Shown here: in pieces, positions 58,601-64,000 of the stretch | How the letters are laid out: the number at the start of each line of letters is the position of its first letter | How positions within the stretch are numbered: the stretch's first letter is position 1 | Source: Tomocerus qinae | Taxonomy: Eukaryota > Arthropoda > Collembola > Entomobryomorpha > Tomoceridae | NCBI GenBank assembly: GCA_020055645.1 | Contig: CM034546.1 | Coordinates: 67,332,001-67,396,000, forward strand | DNA length: 64,000 nucleotides | Direction of reading: 5' to 3' | Notes under the pieces: generated by a model | Databases searched by the model: none | What the model saw: the letters and a program-made list of their open reading frames with translations, nothing else | Told to the model about the DNA's origin: nothing | Made by a program: the position numbers and the translations under genes

Positions 58601-61110
58601 AATTCTAATACTGCGGAGAATTAACATTAAAATAATGAACAAGGCTTACTAGTGCAAATATGGGAAATTTGTTGGGAGAAAAATAATATATTTCTTCGTC
58701 AAGAACAATTCCATCCATACGTAATTGCCTATCCCACACAAATAAATAGTATTTTAAATTCTCCAATTTAATGGTAATTACGTGGTTTGGAATAGTATGT
58801 ATTTATGGCATATTTTACCTTACAGTGGTCTTCAAATCTTTTATGAATTTTTGCTGATTTTCGTTGGACATTATTAATTTTGAAAGCAATAATCTTTTAT
58901 TGGGCTGTGGTTTTGCCAATTCCAAGTCAACCAAAATTATTAAATGCGGATACAGCTTCTTAATCAAACTGAATTTTTCAATTTCATCTGCATAGAAAAC
59001 AAAGTTAAAATCATTTCTGAGCACGAGTATTTCGACTCGAATAACATAGTGTGCTGTTATGTTAATAATATGTAATTCCATTGTTTTAACATTTTTTATC
59101 ACGACTACTACGACTAAATGTAAAGTTGGAAGTTGAAACTAAACATCCGAAATAATTGGAACCAAGTAAATTGTAACTAAAAGCTTTCTCGCCACAGACA
59201 TTCAAATCACCAAATAGAACCAAAAATGTTACAGATAGATTTTATTTGATACGCCTTATAGGTAAATGATTTTCCATCACAAAATTCCGAGATACCACTA
59301 TTTTAATCGTTCTCGTTATTTCTATCTATTTTCTGCCTACCCTGTTTCATTAAATTAGCCAATCCTATGTCAAATCAAGTCAGTCAGGTCCTCGAATTTA
59401 TTCGAAGGTCCTTGAATTTATTCGACGGTCCTCGAATTTATTCAAAGGTACTCAAAGTATTAAAAACTGTACATTACTAAGTACATTGACTTTGCTGAGC
59501 CGGAGCCAAGATCTCGGCTGAGAATAAGCTGAACCTATAAGCCAATTGGAACTGGCTGTTGGACCCGGTGGAGGTAAAACTTAAGACTCGACATACAATT
59601 ATTGCACTACCGACGACCTAATCTTATTTAAAGGGAAGTGGATACACTATACCAATTACCAATTGTTTTCTTTCCAATCTTCAAAAAAATTCAAAAAAAT
59701 GTGGATTTTTGTCTTTAAAAAATTTCTACCACAGATTTTAATGGAGAGTTTTTGCACATTGATAAGGTTTTAACCGTGCGGCTAGTATTTCTTTGCTTTT
59801 GGGCATTGTCATTTTTTAATTACAAATAATAAAATGAAATAATACCGAAAAGGTTGTTCATTATCTCGAAATCTGCAGAGAATTGAATGGCACCCAATAT
59901 GAGATGAGTACAAATATTTCCGTCGAATTGATATTTTGCTTCAGTCGCATCAAATGGCCCTTCGTCATAGATATTCGCTCCTGGTAATAGGATGTAACAG
60001 GCAACAATGTGATCATGAACTTTGGAATCTAAAAAGCCAGATTAACAATTGATTCGAATGATAAACATTTGATAGATAAAAGTTGCTAAAAATCACCAAC
60101 TGTTATATTTGCACCCGAGGCATTATTTACTCCGTGTCAGTTTTTAATCAGCCTTTGTCGGATTTTCGCATTTAGTTATAGACATGCTTCACAATTATCA
60201 ATTCTTTTATACTTATTTATCTGTTCCTAAATGCATTGCAAGTCTTGCAAGTTACATGAAGATGCTAGCTTTTTAAAAATTAAAGTTGGAAAAAAAGCAT
60301 TACCATTCAAGGGTTTTGGGGCGTCTATCACTGAAAACAAAATTTATAAATTGTTATTTGTAACATTCATTTGCATAGTCCCGTACAGAAGCCAAAGTTA
60401 TATATTTGTCAATCACTTTGAATTTTAAAATCCCTGGTAATGGATTTAGTTTTGTTCAAGTAAGATAGGCGACAGGAATACTGGCCATTTGAAGAAACAT
60501 GTGTTATTTTCAATGTTGACATTAGCAATTGTGTGGCACAGTGAGTTGGTATTTCAACCATCGATATCTCCACATTTTCCCTATTATTCATGGTTAAACT
60601 TCCGTTTCCAAATGCCTGAAACAAAAATAAATCACTTCTCTTGAAAATGATTATTGAGTTTGCTGAAGATACCATTTCAGATTAAGTAGAATACTTACAG
60701 CAGGCCTCGACGAATCATTTAAATTATGTTTAACTTGGCATCAAATAATCTCAGATTTTTAAATTTTACCTGCAACCAAGTTAGTTCAAATGGACCGAAT
60801 CCTTCAACAGTACAACTTATCTCTGCTAATTCCTTTTAGATGATCTTTAGGGAGGATGAGCTTTTCAACAGTATTGGTTTGTAGTCTCTACGTAAATCAG
60901 CACTTATGTCATCGGTAAAAGGAATGCAATAGAGTTCCATTTGGAGTTGTTGGTATTGCTTAATGCTTTTTTAATTGTTTTGAGAAGATGAAATTTCAAA
61001 GCAATATATCCGGAATTACGGGTAATTTTCGGCCTTTTAAAAAATTGTGACTGCAAACGAATATAGTGCTGAAATTTTTTGTGCTTGATGCTTACATATT
61101 TAAGCCTCAT
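40653..61110 (-). CDS. receptor tyrosine kinase locus with tandem GH18-like + Ig ectodomain modules
   Basis: A multi-exon minus-strand gene read from splice sites and homology. In transcript order: remnant module A (to 60417); linker 60330-60256; module B exons 60028-59846, 58987-58819, 58728-58650, 58540-58127, 57715-57272, 57148-56950; linker 55452-55390; module C exons 55236-55051, 54910-54742, 54660-54582, 47712-47290, 46621-46181, 46089-45903; transmembrane exon 45823-45710; juxtamembrane 45400-45265; kinase 44950-44741, 44631-44535, 44089-43969, 43505-43386, 41246-41035, 40890-40788, 40712-40653 (TAA). Junction phases agree everywhere except between the transmembrane and juxtamembrane exons, so a small exon may be missing. 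Stops in A and B show that at least part of the N-terminus is dead, and no signal-peptide exon was found. The function inferred is a chitin- or glycan-binding-type receptor kinase. Confidence 0.75.
41438..41644. mobile_element. short hAT-type element (MITE), family 1, intronic
   Basis: Ends CAAGCATACAGAAAATG and CATTTTCTGTATGCCTG; flanks gaagaatg / ggtgaatg (6/8 match). The interior has two GC-rich hairpins built on gggcagcgc. Same family as 7783-7961. It lies in a receptor kinase intron. Confidence 0.7.
41700..43130. repeat. tandem ~146-bp repeat split by the hAT element
   Basis: caagctattgc(a/g)tgactttg followed by gatgaatagar occurs once around the hAT insertion (41761-41786 continuing at 42924) and again at 43050-43085. 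Removing the element and one target copy leaves a spacing of about 146 bp. Confidence 0.6.
41787..42923. mobile_element. hAT-type element of the TAGGGCATCCAG family, intronic
   Basis: Ends TAGGGCATCCAG / CTGGATGCTCTA with cccggga/gtctcgg-rich subterminal repeats. Perfect 8-bp duplication tgtgcgat at 41779-41786 and 42924-42931. It is 1137 bp and noncoding, inside the intron between the DFG exon and the next kinase exon. Confidence 0.88.
45710..45823 (-). other. transmembrane exon
   Basis: After a tttccag acceptor the phase 1 frame reads MSTAW followed by about 24 hydrophobic residues (I/L/F/V-rich) and then the stop-transfer RRKKNAR. It directly follows the last Ig half-exon, which fixes the ectodomain/kinase order. 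Its gtaaca donor is phase 1 whereas the next exon needs phase 0. Confidence 0.85.
46932..47102. mobile_element. composite of two hAT-type element fragments
   Basis: Begins caaggaacaaaaaagc, the terminus of the element at 53563-54184, and passes into a poly-G/C block ending ctggctgcggcct. That ending is the inverted terminus of the element at 52609-52756. The other ends of both are missing or altered. Confidence 0.55.
47744..47930. mobile_element. short hAT-type element (MITE), family 2
   Basis: Ends CAAGCACGTATTTAG / CTAGATACGTGCCTG with a perfect 8-bp duplication acttaaag (47736-47743 and 47931-47938). The interior has gggggcgcagcgcccccc and cgcgcttcgcgcg palindromes. It lies just upstream of receptor exon 47712-47290. 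Confidence 0.9.
48396..48913. repeat. dispersed TIR-like repeat
   Basis: agctcgcctga (48396-48406) and tcaggcgagct (48888-48898) are perfect inverted repeats. The interior has gtccgtacg runs and gaccaaacttgg wording shared with 12313-12470 and 16260-16960. An inverted partial copy lies at 52490-52560. No clear target duplication. Confidence 0.65.
50155..50194. repeat. 8-bp tandem repeat
   Basis: Unit gatcgtcc repeated four times in a row. Confidence 0.85.
50537..50792. repeat. two adjacent tandem duplications (~84 bp and ~39 bp)
   Basis: An ~84-bp unit beginning gtttcattgcaacaatattg occurs at about 50537 and 50623. A 39-bp unit beginning gtttgaaacatttta occurs at about 50715 and 50754. Each pair differs by a few bases. 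Confidence 0.85.
52573..52898. mobile_element. hAT-type element, family 2, with nested insertion
   Basis: Ends CAAGCACGTATCCAG / CTAGATACGTATCTG with a perfect 8-bp duplication ttgattac (52565-52572 and 52899-52906). Same family as 47744-47930. Its GC-rich core is split by a second element at 52609-52756. Confidence 0.9.
52609..52756. mobile_element. nested short element, family 3
   Basis: Near-terminal inverted repeats AGGGCCGCAG / CTGCGGCCCT. Flanking gggggcgc occurs on both sides (52601-52608 and 52757-52764), an 8-bp duplication, although the G-run makes the boundary ambiguous by a base. Contains a gcgcgaagcgcg palindrome. Confidence 0.75.
53563..54184. mobile_element. hAT-type element, family 4
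   Basis: Ends CTAGGAACAAAAAAGC / ttttttttgttccttg with a perfect 8-bp duplication gcctacta (53555-53562 and 54185-54192). The interior is built of aaaaaggtaaa / tttacctttt palindromes. It carries a second element at 53693-53941. Confidence 0.88.
53693..53941. mobile_element. nested hAT-type element, family 5
   Basis: Ends CAGTACTGTATTTAG / CTCAATACAGCCTTG with a perfect 8-bp duplication gtctaaaa (53685-53692 and 53942-53949). The interior carries two copies of gcgcgaagcgcga and a gggggctttagcccccaaag palindrome. Confidence 0.9.
56390..56610. repeat. imperfect palindromic repeat in an intron
   Basis: Left wording ggctagtggccaaaatggcc and right wording cagccattttagccactggc are approximate reverse complements, with ccagccgg words at both edges. 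Probably a MITE. It lies in the intron between module B and the linker of module C. Confidence 0.5.
59389..59450. repeat. 20-bp repeat, three units
   Basis: Unit ggtcctcgaatttattcgaa three times with 1-2 changes each; a third short array with a 20-bp period in this window. Confidence 0.85.
59489..59600. repeat. dispersed repeat shared with 18672-18770
   Basis: Same core as the copy at 18672 (tttgctgagccggagccaa and ctcggctgagaataag) with an extra ~35 bp before the gacccggtgg word. Confidence 0.7.
60417..61110 (-). pseudogene. module A remnant (GH18 end + Ig), decayed
   Basis: The Ig second half (60615-60417) is open and well conserved (THCATQLLMSTLKI, YSCRLS). The preceding exon (about 61110-60770) still shows HLLKTIKKALSN, DLRRDYKPILL and ISCTVEGFGPFELTWL, but a frameshift separates the first two and a TAA interrupts just before ELAEISC. 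No beta1-beta7 exons are found upstream, where a mobile element begins at 61540. Confidence 0.75.
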
Positions 61111-61660
61111 ATATGTAGAAATCAGCGAGTTCCTATCTCTGAAACTTGATTTATTAATTTTTTAAGAAGACAACTTTACTGTGTATTAAGATAGGCAAAT
61201 AAAAATTCCGAAACAATTAATTAAAAAAAACACATACTGCAAGCTCCGAATCACATGAAATTTGGATCAGTCAGAGATTGCATACTGATGAAGAACATAC
61301 GTAAGTTTTACGAAGTTCCTATCTCTAGTTTCGGAAATATTGCAGTCGAAACTAATTTTTAGTTAAGCTTTTATACATTTTATATGCACATACAGGCACA
61401 AAGGCGAATTGAGTGTGCCAATCAGATAATGACGTCATGAACCGTCGTACTGATTTTCAGTTACCATAGTCATTTACCAAATAAAACTCAAATGTATCTA
61501 TTCTAATCTCTTGACTCACAGCAACAAAAGGTGAACATACAGGGGCTGTATACGACAAGTTCTCTCCATATTAAGGGGGCTGTTCCTGAATTATAAGTGT
61601 TCCTGAAAGTTTGAAATATTTCGAAATTCAAACAAAATATGCTTTTAATGTTAGCCAAAA

Positions 61661-61935
61661 CCCACCCAGCCACGTTGGTTTGGTAGCGTACTCAGTCGTC
61701 TAATTAATCAATGCGTGTTTCCGAGTAGCTTGGATAACTTGTCTTTGTTGGGCTAGTGGACTTCCGATAACAGTCCTACAACAGTGACTCGTAAATAACA
61801 GCCTTTGGCTTCTCGGGTATTAACTAACAAACAATACCAGTGTTGAGGGAGTTGGCAATAGGCCCGTAATGAGGTCTGCGCCCAGTACTATCACTGTGTA
61901 TTGAGGCGAGTACACCCCATATAACATTCATACAT
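61661..61935 (+). pseudogene. LINE 3' fragment inserted in a TIR arm
   Basis: Carries gttggcaataggcccg and ggtctgcgcc wording shared with the LINE remnant tail near 18057-18090. It interrupts the otherwise continuous left arm of the 61540-63952 element. No coding capacity. Confidence 0.55.
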
Positions 61936-62011
61936 AGCTGAAACCCATAGCCCTAACAACCGACAAGCTACCTGTATCAAGCACGTATACAGAACTGAGT
62001 TTTGGAGGGGG

Positions 62012-62730
62012 CAGGGCATGAAAAAAACAAAAAGCTACCTTTTCGCCTTTTTGCTTGCCTTTTGCCTAGCAAAATCAGCAAAAAGCTACCTTTTTGCCTT
62101 TTTGCTATTAAATGGGGTAATTAGCAATAGACATGTTGACAACCAAGGATGTGAACAAGAAATGCGATTTTAAAAAACAGCAATTCTTAATTATCTTAAT
62201 CTTCAATCGGTCATTCATTAGACAATAAAACAATCGAAAACAACAAACTAACATTGTAAGCAATTTTAAAAAACATGAGGAAAAAACAAGAACCTGCACT
62301 GTGAAGCACAGAAGAAGCACAGAAGAAGCTGTGCTAAGTGCTAACCAGTACCAGTCAAATACTGGATATTTTGGTTGATATATCTCATATAATATTGTAC
62401 ACAATACGCAGATGTTCAACCTGGCTCATTTGTTATTATACGGTTTGTCAGTTGTCACGAATACATTATAGTTCATTTTGAATTGTGCAGTATTAGTAAT
62501 AAATAGTTTAATAATCAAAAAATCTAACTAGCATCTGCAATTTATCTGAATATTTGAATATGTAGGACGGGACAGTCTACAAAAGTTAGCTTTAATGAAG
62601 TATCACAGGTGGCGGTGACTACTCCAAAAGACAAAAAGCACAAAAAGGCAAAAAAGGTAGCAAAAAGGCAAAAAAGGTGGCTTTTTGCCTTTTTTACTAG
62701 CAAAAAAAGGCAACCTTTTTTCATGCCTTG
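62012..62730. mobile_element. hAT-like element related to family 4, nested
   Basis: Ends CAGGGCATGAAAA / TTTTTTCATGCCTTG. The interior is made of aaaaagctacctttt and its complement near both ends. It lies next to a CAAGCACGTAT word (family 2 left end, 61979), so it probably inserted into a family 2-like element. The target duplication is blurred by a G-run. Confidence 0.65.
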
Positions 62731-63227
62731 AGGGGGATAAGATTTCCAATAGGTATTTTAATTATACAAAACTTTTTGGAATTTTTTGATGGAAATAAGT
62801 CAAAAAAGGCCTAAAAAAGGCAAATAATCGCTCGGAGCGCGAAATTTTTTACTAGTTTGAGAAAAAATTCCCCTTTTCTTGGAACTCAAAATAACATGTT
62901 TACATTTGGTTTACATCTATGTTCTTAAATGATTTGGCGTCAGCAATGATGGAACACTTGTCCAAATTTTGTCAAGATTTCAACAGTTTAAAATATAAAA
63001 TGTATATTTATAAACTGGGAGGAATATCGATTATTTTCTCCGATGCAGCCTAGCCAATCCGTTTGCCATTCCGACCATGTACTACACTAGAAAATCGGGC
63101 CAGGACTTTTGCCAATTTTGAAGCAAATGTCAAGAAGGTTTCATGAAAAAGTTTAAAATGTTAACTGTCTTATACTTGACCGGATTTTTAGGCAATATAT
63201 GAATATCCGAAAAATTGAAGGGACCTA

Positions 63228-63302
63228 CCGCAGACCCGAAAGCCGTAGACCCGAAAACCGAATACCGTAGACCCAAACCGAATCACCCAGACCCGAAAAC
63301 CG
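63228..63302. repeat. degenerate ~20-bp tandem repeat
   Basis: Four imperfect units of ccgtagacccgaaaacc-like wording. Confidence 0.75.
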
Positions 63303-64000
63303 ATTTTCGCGCGGTTTTTTTAATGGCACGAAAATGTCGGTGCCGATTTCTCGGTCACAAGGCCACATTTTGAAAATGTAAGAGCCTTGGTTGGGTCCGA
63401 GGTCTAGATCCGTACTTTAAATTTCCATTTAACACACTTTTCACCACCATTCAACCGTACTCGAGATTTTTGTACAACAGGCATTTCAATGTATTAGCCT
63501 CCAACTTATCTTAACCTTTTAACTTTTAGCTGGGAGAAGCCCGTCGTCATGGATACATCCACCGATCCCCTCGGTTTTATCCTATTCAAACTGGCTGCAG
63601 AAGGAAAGCAAAACAAAACTCATTCTTTTGGTATCACCAAAAGTGGTAGGCTACATTCATGAACATTCTGCAGATTGCTGTTGGTATTGGCTCCCATTAT
63701 TAAATAGATACACATCCCATTCAAAATTAGGAACTCGGGTGTAAATATTTTGTTATTTTGAGTATTGCACTACTGTCGAGTGTTTGCATTTTGCATATCT
63801 CCGTATACAGTTAGCTTGTCGGTTGGTAGGGCTATGGGTTTCGACTAACATTAAATGCATATTTTTGTTTGAATTTCGAAATATTTCAAACTTTCGAATT
63901 AATTCAGGAACAGCCCCCTTAACAGGGCGAGGGTGGGTAGTATACAGCCCTGTGTTGGCTTCAGAATACAATACTTCTGTTTATCATCAAAAAGTGGTTA

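Larger units (their letters stand above)
56950..60330 (-). other. GH18-like + Ig module B
   Basis: Same exon plan as module C with nearly equal exon lengths (169 and 79 nt exons are identical in length). Motifs: NICTHLILGAIQ (beta1), LYPHLIILVDLE (beta3), MDGIVLDEEIYYFSP (beta4; Glu kept, second Asp of DxxDxDxE replaced by Val), FDLIFVRTWQF, PRNLVLSVSIFG, VWDDVAKVAFLKFD, AMNADDFTGGC. The Ig half-exons have INCTVEGFGPFELTWL and FCCQIS. An in-frame TAA at 58135-58133 replaces the tyrosine expected in the GYN(K/E) ending of the 58540-58127 exon, so the module is interrupted unless spliced around or miscalled. Confidence 0.8.
61540..63952. mobile_element. 2.4-kb terminal-inverted-repeat element with nested insertions
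   Basis: The left arm (61540-61660 plus 61936-61979) and right arm (about 63810-63952) are reverse complements beginning CAGGGGCTGTATAC / GTATACAGCCCTG. They include aagggggctgttcctgaatt, gaaatatttcgaaattcaaa and gaaacccatagccct. A LINE 3' fragment (61661-61935) splits the left arm. No transposase frame or 8-bp duplication was found. Confidence 0.75.

Noticed and set aside
1-64000. tRNA or rRNA genes
   Set aside because: No cloverleaf with A-box/B-box wording or rRNA core sequence was seen on either strand.

Overview
This is an AT-rich eukaryotic window, most likely from an arthropod and possibly a non-insect hexapod such as a springtail. That placement is an inference from GT-AG introns, R1/Jockey-like LINE debris, a Penelope-like retroelement with hammerhead ribozymes, an ISL2EU/Harbinger-type DDE transposase and many short hAT-type elements. 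No host marker gene fixes the taxon.

Layout. 0.7-4.5 kb (minus): an intact intronless very-large-inducible-GTPase (URGCP/GVIN-like) gene. 5.2-12.2 kb: two 20-bp minisatellites and several hAT-type elements. 15.2-15.6 kb (minus): a two-exon, 93-residue protein that looks like a lone CARD domain. 17.5-20.1 kb: LINE debris and a decayed 21-residue coding repeat. 21.0-23.2 kb (plus): a DDE transposase whose SWIM-like C-terminus lies beyond three in-frame stops. 25.9-34.8 kb: a head-to-tail pair of Penelope-like elements flanked by a ~925-bp direct duplication of target DNA. 37.4-38.6 kb (minus): a two-exon, probably secreted SPRY-like protein. 40.7-61.1 kb (minus): a receptor tyrosine kinase locus whose ectodomain is built from tandem chitinase-like (GH18) plus immunoglobulin modules. 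61.5-64 kb: a nested terminal-inverted-repeat element.

The most interesting object is the receptor locus. Splice phases join an E/K/P-rich linker, a GH18-like barrel split over five exons, and an Ig domain split over two exons. This unit is seen twice (modules B and C), with a decayed remnant of a third (A). It is followed by a transmembrane exon, a tyrosine-bearing juxtamembrane exon and a complete tyrosine kinase. GH18 active-site residues are altered and the kinase HRD motif reads HGD, so the ectodomain is more likely a binding module than an enzyme. Module B carries an in-frame TAA and module A is broken, so the amino-terminal end of any functional receptor is unresolved.

A very large GTPase, a CARD-only protein, a SPRY protein and a chitinase-like/Ig receptor kinase in one window suggest an innate-immunity flavour. 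That link is only inference, because the genes are separated by many kilobases of mobile DNA.
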